From positions 5,084,001 through 5,148,000 of the forward strand of contig JAUEDM010000002.1 in the NCBI GenBank assembly GCA_033439685.1: a stretch of DNA of 64,000 nucleotides, read 5' to 3'. The position numbers were made by a program, and so were the translations under genes. Positions 33,229-44,201 of this stretch are shown in pieces; positions within the stretch are counted from its first letter, which is position 1; each line of letters begins with the position of its first letter. Origin of the DNA: Apodospora peruviana. Lineage: Eukaryota > Ascomycota > Sordariomycetes > Sordariales > Lasiosphaeriaceae. The notes beneath the pieces are model-generated. The model made no database searches and was not told where the DNA came from. It was given only the letters and a program-made list of their open reading frames with translations.

Positions 33229-33520
33229 CCCCTTGTGGAATTCCGGCCCGTACGATATACCAAATATCCAGCCCAATCTTGCTCGATGGGACCGCCCTTT
33301 GCGGGCACCATCTCAAAACGCCAATGGGAACGCGCCGCAATCCGGCGGTCCGGCTTCATCTCAGTCTGCTACTACTTTGACGACACGCCCAGTTATGCCA
33401 CCCGAAACGAATCTGTCAATGACTAATCCGTACGAAGGAGGACTCTTCGGCAGGCCAGCCACAGCTACGTATACCAAGTGGTTTAATCCGTACGGTTGTC
33501 CAAAACCAAGGGTCACTTAA
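33113..33520 (+). CDS. Possible 3' exon or fragment in a different phase
   Basis: An open frame ending at 33520 with protein-like composition (WNSGPYDIPNIQPNLARWDRP, then PYEGGLFGRPATATYTKWFNPYG) and no ATG at its left edge. It overlaps the end of the preceding frame in another phase. I found no convincing GT-AG pair joining the two. It may be part of the same gene through an undetected intron or a frameshift. Confidence 0.25.
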   Translation: MLSPPSFHPRQTGPLYRRGPCKALLASRERKTDCGGSLDPLWNSGPYDIPNIQPNLARWDRPLRAPSQNANGNAPQSGGPASSQSATTLTTRPVMPPETNLSMTNPYEGGLFGRPATATYTKWFNPYGCPKPRVT

Positions 33521-34145
33521 CCCGTTCTCTGTAGGTGAGATCATGGTGTGATTAAGGGCTCAGTCCAATTTTGATTTCTTTACTTCTTTTATTTTGGTGC
33601 ATTTACTCTTATACGGCACGGTAAGGCGGGTTATATTTTCTTTGAAAATCTTTTTTTGGTCGGGGATGGGCGTAATGGTAATTGAACTTGGAGGAACTCA
33701 GCTCCGGCACGTACTCCATACAGTGAGGGTGACGGCAGAGTTGGTGATACACACATATAGACTAGACTCGTAATCATTAGACATTAATAGAACATTAATC
33801 GCATTTGTTAACCATGCTCATTCACGTCATGATATGATACGATAATTATGATGAAATGTCATTCGTTGACATTATGATATATATGGTAGTCGATATAGTA
33901 CTAATTGGACAACCATGATATCATCTCTTCCCACCACCCCATATCCTAGATACATAATGAGAACATTCCCTCCGCCATTACACCTTCCAACGCCCCAAGA
34001 TGAACAAAGTTGGGTATTTAATTATGTAAAGTCATAAAGAAAAAAAATACAAGTTAGGACAAGAAAAGAAACGCTAGTCATCGATAGAGTAAAACTGGCG
34101 GGTGGTGATGAGAGACGAGACACAAAGACAAATGGAAGCGCATTG
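33521..34145. other. AT-rich intergenic region
   Basis: Noticeably AT-rich compared with its surroundings, with many TGATAT/ATATGATAT repeats near 33830-33905. Convergent flank; no gene seen. Confidence 0.5.
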
Positions 34146-35845
34146 CTATAACACGTTCCCTCTCCTCATGTCGTCCTCCGTCAGCCCGCTGCCCGTCCGG
34201 TGCAACATCCGCGCGACGCCAGCTGAGCCATTCGTCCCGCCGGTCCCGGGCCTCGACCCGTGATGCCTCCCGTACCCAGGGTGGTGGAGCACGGGCGCCT
34301 CGGGCTCCGCAGGCATCTGGTACCTGCCGGCGGTGGAATCACCGCCACCGCTGTTTGCGGTGCTACTGTTATATGGGCTCTCGACCATCTCATAGGCCTC
34401 GTCACGTTCCTTGCCCTTCTTGTCCACGGGATACCCGTTGCTCCCGTAGGGTCCCAGACTCGAGTTCGAGTTTTTAGATCGTAGGCTGGGGTCGTCACCG
34501 CCAAGCGCGAGACCGATAGCGATTTCCGTCTGGCGTTTCTCGTGATGCATCTGCATCAGCTTCTCTTGCGTCGGGCTGGGCCACTGGGTAAAGGCAGGCG
34601 GTGGCGAGCCATGTGCCGGTGACTGCTCCTGGAAGATCTGGTCCAGGCGCTGCGGCGTGAGCGTGGGCCAGTTGGCGTTGGTGGCGGAACTGGGGCCACC
34701 GTCGGTCGCGCTCACGGGGCTGTTGTAGTTGCTCGAATACGGGCTGAAGTAGCGAGGGAGTGGCAGGTTCCGGTCCATACCCCCCGGCGTCGTGCCTGCG
34801 CTGACAGGGCTTTCGTCCCAGCTCCGGAGCGGCCTTTGGCTGACGGGCGTCTCGAACATGTCGCCGTCGCCGGCGCTACCATAGCGCGTCTTTGGGTGCG
34901 GCCATCCCTGGTCAGCGTGCCGGCGCTCAAGATCCCGCAGGAAAGCGCGCCTCCTCCTCTTACCGTTGCACACGATGCAAAAGCCGACAATCGTGAGGAG
35001 AAAGGCCAGTCCACCAAAGGCAATGCCCACGCGGGCGCCGAGTGATACCGGGCCATAGTCCGGGGTTGGCACCGAGGCGTACGTCGGGGATGGGGTGGTA
35101 ATGACGACCGGGGTGGTGGCGAACGGGTCGCCCTGAACCGAGAGGAGGGTGCCGGGTTTGGGCTTCTGCTGGCATGCTGCATCAAGCATGATCAGATAGT
35201 TGTCGATGTAGTAACCGTCGATGGCACTGTTTTCCTCTTCGCGTAGCTGCACCAGGCATGCCTGGCATTTGGGAACAAAGTTCTCATGATGAGACCATGC
35301 GTCGCAGTAATCGTAGGCGCCGCCGGAAGTTGTGTAGTTATTGTACGATACGGCATCGTGCAACGGGCCGCATGCGGTACTGAGGCGCTGTCAGCTGAAA
35401 GGATTCCGGGGGCGTGGCGGACGACGGACGGTACGGCGACACGTCTCCGGGAATAGACTTACGAGGTGATACACGGATTGGTTCCGGTCGACCCTCCCAG
35501 CTCGCCCCACAGACAGTATCCGATGTTGTATCTGATATTATCTAGAGAATTGTAAGCGTCTGACCGATGGTTAAGGAGAGAATGTATAGAGTTCTTACGG
35601 AGCAGCCAGTGGACATCGCTCTCGTTCTTAGACACATATGAGCTCGTAGCTTCACACCCTACACAGCTCTCGAAGACGGTGCCGGCTCCCCTGGAATACT
35701 CGGATGCCTTGCAGGCCATGTCGTCCCCGGTTGTCGAAGAGAGCGTGTTCCCACATTTGGAAGAACAGGGCGAGTTTGGTGATACTCGCAGGGCCGACAC
35801 CAGCGGCGCAAAGGCCATGGCGAGACAGAGCTTAGTGCCGTACAT
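34146..35845 (-). CDS. Single-pass membrane protein, Cys-rich ectodomain, copy B
   Basis: Paralog of the gene at 19.5-21.3 kb. Three exons: 35845..35599, 35541..35463 and 35379..34146; introns of 57 and 83 nt; 519 residues. Signal peptide at the start (KLCLAMAFAPLVSALR), then VSPNSPCSSKC, CVGCEA, an HNIRYNIGYCLW block, TSTACGPLHDAV, CQACL and YYIDNYLIMLDAACQQKPKPG. The transmembrane helix is at about 223-246, followed by NGKRRRR and a disordered tail. The first intron sits at the same place as the single intron of copy A (before the YNLRY/HNIRY block); the second intron is extra. Cys spacing and the PNSPC and ACGPL motifs show common origin; the tails have diverged almost fully. Function unknown. 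Confidence 0.85.
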
Positions 35846-38800
35846 GTTGACACTCGGCCGGTCGTCGTCTCGGGTATCCCGTTGTATGTCGTTTCGAGGG
35901 CGGCGTGCCGGATATCTGGCGCAACCTCCAGACCTGGCCAGCCGGGTCTCAGTGTTATCTGTCTCGTGTGCTGCAAAGGCGGAGCTTGGAGAGACACTAT
36001 CGCCACAACGGTGCCGTGTACGACATAACGATCATTATCATCAAGAAGAATCCGGGTCTTGACAAGTGGATGAGGCTCAGAGGAGGATTGGCCAAGCCGG
36101 GTGCCGGAGAAAGGTGATGTTAAATAACACGCCAAGCGCCGGACCGTAAAGTGTTGAGCTGGCGTGGAGGCGTTTTGTGATGTAAGTCGGAAGGGGAGAG
36201 ATGAAAATTGGTTGTAAGCGCGCACTTCAGATTTGAAGCATTCACAGCGGTCTTGACTACAAAAAGCACGTTGGGCTGTCTGTGGAGAGCAACAACCATC
36301 GGAGGGAACGGAGAGGCAAAAAACAACGATAGAGCGGTCACTGGGTTCAACCCCCAGTGTGATTGTGACGAGGAGTGAGCGATCGACGGGGGGGCAGGGT
36401 GCACAGTGAGAAGTTTCTCGGCAGGGTTCTTTGGGTGGTAAGAGCTGTGCACTGCTGTGGTGTTGAGAGCACAGTGCACCTAGCCCGGTGAGGATACTAT
36501 GCGGTCGGCCGCCATCTGCCCTTGCCTTCAGCGCGGGGGGGGATTTGGTTCATTGGAGTGGCAGCAAACTGCAAAGTTGCAGTGCTGCCAGTGATGGCAG
36601 GTTCGTCGAGTTCGCTTGGCCCGGTCACGCCTGGGTTGAAAAAGCCAAGTCCAGTCAGCCCTCTCGAAAGCGGCCACTAAGGTCGGCGAGGTCGGGAGCA
36701 TGCTGCTAGAGGGCACAGTGGACACCAATGCAAGTGCTCAGCAGAATTGGCCACTGGCAGCCCGGGAAATCTGCGTGCCTGCAAGGTCCCTTGCACCGCT
36801 CCGTGCGCTCTTCACGATGCCAATCGGGTCTGCCGTTCTGATTGGCCTTGCGGCTGTTTACCCGTGATCCACATTTACCCAAAACGGCAAAGCTGGAGTA
36901 GGTCGTCACTGTTTGCTTTTGGCTTTCCGGGGCAGGCACACTGTGCTCCTATCCAAAAGGTGGAAGGTGAAGAGAGGCAAAAGAGGGGAATTGCCGAGAA
37001 TCTGTCTGCCTGGCCCCCAACTCTCAACCACCAACACTGCAAAAACCTGCGGCCTCTCGTAAGCCATGCCCATTCCAGGTTTGCGTGAGCGCGTATTTGG
37101 CCCCCAGTTGCCTCCAGCCGCCCCCAATATCTACGACCACGGGAGATAACATTGAGTGCAGATAGTGCGAATTCATGCGGCCCCTATCTCTTCTCTGGTG
37201 GTGTGTGATGGTGCGGTGCACGACATTCTGTCTTGCGTCGTCCAACAGCTGCTGCTGTGCACCCTCCAACCCTCCCTTCCACGCCTCCAACCTCCGCAAC
37301 TCCCGTCGTGCTTGGTCTTTGTGTCCCCAACGGCAACGGCAACCACCACGGGCCGCATCGGGCAGCATCGCCGGCATATCAAGTTCACCGAGTCTAACTG
37401 CATCTCCAATGCACCAACCTGCGGGATATCACTCAGTCGTCCATCATGACGATGCGGTGGTATCTCGAGCTTCCAGCACAGTGCTTGTTCTCCTCCTCGG
37501 TAGCGCTGCCGAGACCGTAGCCCGTGCCGCTGCTGCGCTCTCTCCGCCTTGGCCAGATTGCTTGTTCACTCTACAAGTCCCGAGCGCCTGGACGACGGTG
37601 AGTTGGGGGACGCGCCGAGGACTACGGAGACCCGGACATTACTCACGCTATTGCATATTATTATGAGAGTCCCATTATTGTGTGAAATGTGATGCTGTTT
37701 TGCAGCAAGCAAATTGCCTGAAACCCGCTGCCCCAGGCATCGTCTCCTGTTTCGCGCCGAGGGCTGGGCGCCAAAGGTGGCCGCCGCCCTCGCAGCTGCA
37801 GCTCTACCGTTCACACTTCAGACCAACAACAAACTGAGGGTGTCACTCCACTATGCAGCCTTCCTAACTCTTTTGATCCTGATGATTTTCCCCTTATTAG
37901 CGCCCGGGCCCGTTTCCGTCTGGTCTTCCCCCATGTTATTAAGCGGCCAGTCGGAAGCTCGATTTATCATCCACGGCGTCAATGACAACTTTTTCAGTGA
38001 GAGCGCCGCATCTCTACTGACAGTTCAAGGTACTCATCTAGATTCTTATATAAGGTACCTACTTGGCGTCCGTTGTTTGTGGCGTTTCTCGTTTCAAAAA
38101 TAAAGTCATCACCAACAGAGTTCCATCATCTGGAAAGGGCTTGTTTGACTTGCAAGCAGAGGATTATTTTCCAATTTCGGTTTTACGGGCGTTGAGTATA
38201 GACGCCCGTAAGGAAGCCATCGTCATATCCGACAGTGCGGCAAAGGCGCATGCCAACCTTAGTTATCCTCCGTCGCCTGTTCCTGACCTGACGTCCGGAT
38301 GACTGACTGGCCGTACCATCGGCCTCATCCGATCTTTCTCAGTAATGAACAAACAAACAGGCTGGTCCAAAGGTCGGTCTGGTGAGCTCACTCTCTCCAA
38401 GGTGGGTCAAGCCACGGCGGCCGACTCCTACCGTGTTATAGTATGGATAATGCTTCCGACTCTTTCAATATGGTGTCCCCTTTGCAGCTTTGCCTGCTTC
38501 GGAATGAAGCGTTATTGGCTGCCAGATCGGACGAGCTGCTTCACTGCGGTTCATAGACCAAGAAACCGAGCTGCTGTTGGTTTGCATCTTGGATCTTCAG
38601 TCCTTTTCTCCTCTCTCTTTTTTATTCTTCCTCTCACTCAACGTTAACTGATCCTTCCTGCTATATTTGGTGTCGATTCCCCTTGTTACACCAAACCTTA
38701 CCTACCAGCCTGCTATGTGCGGATTTGTTCCAGCGGCTATTTCCTCTCTTCTGATTGAAGCATCTGCTTTTTCATCCCAATCGTTCCTAAAGCAAGCCAA

Positions 38801-39507
38801 GGCACCACTAGAAAGGGTTTACCAGACTGTCGGGAACGGAACAACGACAAAGTGTCAAGTTCACATCTTAGACAAGCACGGGATCTTGAAAGCGTAGTTC
38901 GACGGCGCCAAAAACGAAACACTTGGCTCCGTGGATAATGCTGCTCTCTACCTTACTCCTCTTGGATGGTAGTTGCCATGTAGAATGAACACACTTGCAA
39001 GGCGCTTCCATCCATCGGATCGACCACCTTTGCCTCAGACGGGCAGACATAACCTCACTTCGAGTTAACAAATCGAAGCGAGCGGCGATGTGAAGAGGCG
39101 ACATACTCGGTATCCGAAACCAACCAGGTACCCTCGGTACACCACAACTTACATCTTCTGCTGTCTATCTGCCTTGCCTCTATTTTTCATGATGTTTACC
39201 GCCTATCTTTAGCTGCTACCCTACCAGCCGGCCTTCGGATACGTAACTTGAACTCCATGTACGTATCACAAACACAAGCCGTTGGGAAGTTTGACTAGAC
39301 CAAGCATCACAGCCAGCTCTTCATTCCATACTCCTTCCCGGTCCAGTCATACCATACCTTCTGTGATGGGGATACCTACTCGAAGTGATATACTTCGTTT
39401 CACGCTTTGCTGAAACCGCCCCCAGGCAGCGCTCATTCATACCTTACCTCGCCTCACAATAGGTATCTAGGTTTCTACAATCTCGCACAAGGCACTATCA
39501 CAGACGG

Positions 39508-39704
39508 ACAGGCCTTGGCACTGTATATCTAGGTATCTATCTATGCGATGTACTCTGTAAATCTCCAACACTGTAAAACGACACAGGAAGCGCTTGCTCG
39601 CACATACCTTCCCTCACCTCTCATGATCTAATAAGTTCCTTATACACATACCTACATACCTAGGGTTTTACTATCCCACAGACAGGCCTTGGCACTATAT
39701 ATCT
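39508..39704. repeat. Diverged direct repeat pair
   Basis: ACAGGCCTTGGCACTGTATA at 39508 and ACAGGCCTTGGCACTATATA at 39682 are near-identical; both are followed after a short gap by CTCTGTAAA. The copies are about 174 bp apart, suggesting an old local duplication. Confidence 0.75.
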
Positions 39705-40343
39705 TTGCTCTGTAAACCTACACGAGACTCACGATCTTCTCTACGTTCGTTCTTCACATCCACTTCACACCTACAATCCCTTCTTCACTCATCATAGATT
39801 CTGCTTCCTTCAGTTGGTACTTTACATCTACAGTATATCCTATTCTAATATAAGGTATCTATACCATGTAAACCAAACCGACCCTTCCCAAACCCATGAT
39901 CACACCTCGGCATAACTATAAGACCGAATACCGCACGAAGTGAGCGAGTAAGTAGGTGAAGTGTGTGTAGCAGAATATCGCCACCACCACCACCTTCCAG
40001 TATACACTTCGTACCTTACTATTCTGTACCAGTGTACGGCGCAGCGGCACAAGCGCATAGCGAAACCCTACTGTTTCCTCGGTGTTGTTGATTCATCCCA
40101 CTGCGAAATGGACAGACGTCCGTCGTTGTAGTGGTGTGTATACATACCAAGGGAGCAAATGGTCATTCATTCATTGTTCTGTACCTGCCCTTGCTTTATA
40201 GATAAAAGAGCGCAACCTTTTTGACTGTTAAGGTCCAAGTGGACATATATTGACAGACGACACACTTCTTAACAGCCCGGAGAGCATGTTTTGTTTTTCC
40301 CACAAAGCACAAAAACTCAGGTATATATTCGTCAAAAGATAAG

Positions 40344-40362
40344 ATAGGTAGGTAGGTAGGTA
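40344..40362. repeat. GGTA tetranucleotide microsatellite
   Basis: Four to five tandem TAGG/GGTA units just 3' of the first amidase paralog. Confidence 0.85.
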
Positions 40363-40619
40363 GCTACGAATGAATGTCCCTTTTACTTCTCGTTCAACCC
40401 CGTATCCAATCCGCCTCATATTCCTCATACTGCTGCCTATCCTCCATCCCGTCCGAAAAGGCATTAAGGGATACACTAACATTCATCATCCAACATAGAA
40501 GAAGAAAACCCATCATCAATCTTTCTCTGGTCTGGGCCAACACCAACCATGAGGATGAACAAAGAAGACATATATACACATCAGAACCCGAAAAGTTCCC
40601 CTCCCACATACATCTCAGT

Positions 40620-41149
40620 TTACATGACCAAGTGGTCTATTGGTGGTTTCTCCTCACCAACAACTCCCCCAAAAACACCCAAAACACCTTCCTCACACAC
40701 CCTGACACCGTCACCACCAAACCCAAGCGGGCCAAGCCCCATCCCCGCCTCCTTCATCTGCTCACTCGGCGACGTGACAGTCGAGTTCGAGACCAACTCG
40801 CTCAAAATCATTAGTCCCCCATCATCACCTCCCTGCAACGTACTGCTGCCGCCAATGAACCTCGGCGTCTGCGGGCTTTTGGTCTCGACCGAGCTTTGGC
40901 TGGCAGCAGAAAGTAATCCCGTCCCCGCGGAATTCATCATGCTCTGCCCTGACGACCTGGGAAACCCCGGCGGCGGCGAGAGGTTACACAATAACCGACT
41001 ATCATCGGGTGGTGCTGGCGGCGGCGGCGCTATCAGTCCACCATTTTGACTGCTACTCCTGCTATGATTCCCACCACGAAAGGGGGAATGATGCGGACAG
41101 TCTGCTGCAATCCTCTTGATGCTACCAGCAACAACATGAATGATCTCCC

Positions 41150-41184
<35 letters not shown>

Positions 41185-44100
41185 GGAAGCACAATCTCAA
41201 CAGCAGTATCCTGGAACAAGGGAGGCGAGCGCGGTCGTTGCGCATGATGATGACGCCGTCGTCCAGACGATCTGTTAGTGTTGGCCGAGCACGTCCGCCG
41301 CGTCCGCGCCATCTGCGTCGTCTCCAGCGGCTCTTGAGTAGTACTCAGTGAGACTGACCGCTTTCTCGATAGCACGGACTGAGTCCTACTCTCCCCGACC
41401 GAGTTAGATCGGTCAACAGAAGTACCTCTTGCCGCAGGCTGTCTTCCTCGGCTGACGTTCCGCGGTGGTCTGTGATGATGACCAGCAGCAGTATCCTTTG
41501 AGGCGTTACGACGCTTTGGCCGGGACCTCGAAGTGTCCCTAGGTTGCTGCTGCTGCCACCACTGCTGCTGATCCAAGTTGGTCGTTGAGATCCTCAGTGA
41601 GGACCGCCGTCGCTTGTGATGACTGCTGTCGTGCCTGTATCCCGCAATGCTCAAACTCCTGCTGCTGCCTCCCTCTTCAGAGGCCCGGTCACTTTCTTGC
41701 ACAGCAGGTAGCGACAAGCTTCTGCCGCTATTGACAGTCAATTTCTCTCCTGCCGGCTTAGCTGTTCTATGACCAAGTCGACTTCCCGGTCTCACAATAT
41801 GAGGATGGGGAGGACCGATAATCGGCGAATTTGCATCAACATCAGTATTATTGGAAAAGATGCTCGGACTCGCGCTTATAGGGATAGACTGCGGTCGGTT
41901 ATAATGGTAATCCGCATCAAAGACGCTCGGGCTGGCGCTGATGGGGATGGTACCTCGAGACACACTTGTCGCGCGCTCGTCGGAATACGGGTCGGCCTCG
42001 GCACGCAGTTGCGCCAACCGAGAGCGACTCGTGTTGCGGCTGTGGTTGCGCGATGCGTTGTGCGATTTGGGTGAGAACGGCCTGTCTGGGCAAGGGTTCT
42101 GGGCAGGTTCGCACAGTGGTGGTGGTAGATTGGGGATGGATATTTCCGAGACAGGACGTCCTTGAGCTAATCTTAGTCCTTCCAAGACGGCAGATAGTTC
42201 GGACAAATTCGCAGCAGCGACAGGGGACTGTGGTTCTTCTTCCTCTCCAACAGCAGCGTCTTGCTCGTTGTCTATTATTTCCACTTTACACTGCTGGTCA
42301 CTAGCAGTAGTAGCATGGGGGATGCTTTCCGAAGCTGCTGCTCCTTCACTTCCGCCACCAACAGCTACTACAGCCATCGTATCCAGCTTATTAGCCACCT
42401 TTTTTCTAGGAGGCTCGAAAGCCCTCGGTGAATCAGGCGAAAACAAGTCGATCTTAAATCTTCGCTCAAGCGAAGACTGACGCGACGATTTTCGTGAGTT
42501 GTGTTTGAATGAACCCGCCACCGCCACCTCGTTCTCCGGGATCGGCGACCCAATGATATAAGATATCGCTTGCGTCGGTCTCCAAGAGAGCGCAGATTGC
42601 GGTCCGGATTTTGCAGAAACCATCGGGGAACCGGTATCGAACGGCGTCACCGGCGTCATGCAGACCTTGCCGCCGCCAAAGACCTGTGATCCACCGCCAT
42701 CTTTGTATTGCCATGGGTATGGACTCGGTTTCCTGCGGAACCTCCACGGCGACGAAGGAATCGTCAATTTTGGTAATTTCATTGGCTGGACTGGGCTTGG
42801 GGGATTCGTCACACCCGGGCTATCGATAATGACATCATCGTCGTCGTCATCTTCATCAATGGCGGTCTCGATCGTTGTGGGATCGTTGATACAAGGCCCG
42901 GTAGGAATCATAAGTTTAAGTTGGCTCCTCAAGTTCTTGACTCGGTCATCGCCCCGCAGATCTGATGGCGGAAACTGGCTTATGGAACTAGACGGGAGCG
43001 GGCCAAGGTCGTCTTCATCGTCGTCCTCTTCCTGAGGTGTGGCTGGTGGTGGTGCTTCCTGCTGCAACGCATCTTCTTCTATCATTGTAACCTCGCTTGA
43101 GACGGCTTGAGGGAGCTGATCAGCGGCCTCAGCGGTCCCAAACTCTTCGCCCATATCTTCGACGTATGAGTACTCAGTCTCGACGTTGATGGCGTCGGTC
43201 AGCTTGCTCAGCGGAAGGTTGTCGGTATCGACAACAAGCAGCTCCTTCACCCCGCGGCCTAGGACGCCATACACGTAAACCTCGCCGGCAAGAATGCCGA
43301 TGACAGCGCTTGTGCCGGCATACATGACGTCGTCTTCGGAGCCGGTCCTGTTGCAGCAGACCACGATGACCTCGCCCTCTCTCTCGGCGCGAATAAGGGG
43401 CTCAAGCCGTTGAACCCAGTACACCAGGGTCTGGAGGTCAGGCTCTGTCGGTCTGCGGCTGAACAGACGCGTATCCTGCTCAGTGTTCCACGCCATGGTC
43501 AAGACAACGACGTTGGCTTCCGCGGCTACCGCATGGAAGCCGAATTCGAAGGCATCCCACTGCGCCTCGAATTTATAGGGGCTGCCAGAATATCTGTTAG
43601 TCGGTGTCATATTCCAGTGGACAAAATAGACATACTTGAGGTCCATGCCAATTCCCAGCACGGTGTCTCCCACCCCTGGGATCTCGCCGTGGTAAAAGCC
43701 ATCCTTGCCCTCGAGAGCCCAGGTCTCGTCCGTGTAATACAGGTGGGACTTTCGATAATTGGCGACCGTGTCGCCGTCCCCGTTGACGACCAGGACCGAG
43801 TTGTAGTACTCGGGTGAAGCAGGCCACTGGGCCCTGACGTCCACCTTCTCCGGGTAACCGACCACCACGGCGCAGTCGTACTTGAGCGCGGTCGTGCGGG
43901 CCCACAGCGAGCTGATTCCAGATCCTGGGGGCTCCAAGAAGGGAGTGATGTGCTGCAGCGACTGGTAGTTGTAGCCTGCAGGGATAGGTGGTTAGTAACA
44001 CACTCTCTCTCTCCTGCTTTCACGGTGCCGGCTCAAGGCACGCCACGCTTGCTTACCAGAAAAAGCAAGCTCAGGAAGAACAAGCAGGTCCAAGCCTTCG

Positions 44101-44201
44101 AGATCCGATGCTTTAGTTTTGTTGAGGATAGAATCGGCTCGGTTCAGGTTGTTGTCGACGTCACCGACCTGGGGCGCAAACTGCAGACAGGCGATCTTCA
44201 T
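40620..44201 (-). CDS. NTA1-family N-terminal amidase paralog lacking the catalytic Cys (predicted pseudoenzyme)
   Basis: Three exons: 44201..44057, 43975..43636 and 43581..40620; introns of 81 and 54 nt; 1148 residues. The carbon-nitrogen hydrolase domain fills the first ~300 residues: MKIACLQFAPQVGDV, LPELAFSG (catalytic-type E44), NYRKSHLYY (K124), and GIGMDLNPYKFEA. In the family this last motif is GICMDLNPYKFEA; here codon 158 is GGC (Gly) instead of a Cys codon, so the nucleophile is absent. The rest of the fold looks intact (RLEPLIRA, GTSAVIG, GVLGRGVKELLVV). A tail of ~850 disordered residues follows, with acidic runs, Ser/Arg-rich parts and an Asp run encoded by an ATC microsatellite. 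The paralog at 49.4-52.2 kb keeps the Cys and has both introns at the same positions. Role: regulatory or dead amidase, inferred. Confidence 0.88.
41151..41184. repeat. ATC microsatellite coding for poly-Asp
   Basis: About eleven ATC units inside the disordered tail of the first amidase paralog; on the coding strand it gives a run of GAT (Asp). Confidence 0.92.

Larger units (their letters stand above)
35846..40619. other. Long intergenic region, no supported gene
   Basis: A 4.8-kb space. Contains a T-arm-like hairpin (CTGGG-TTCAACC-CCCAG near 36345) without the rest of a tRNA, a C/T-rich stretch at 39.1-40.3 kb with a diverged direct repeat (39508 and 39682), and a GGTA microsatellite near 40344. 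No coding sequence that I can support. Confidence 0.5.

Noticed and set aside
36335..36370. T-arm-like hairpin CTGGG-TTCAACC-CCCAG with a B-box match
   Set aside because: No A box, anticodon arm or matching acceptor 5' strand upstream, so no tRNA can be drawn.
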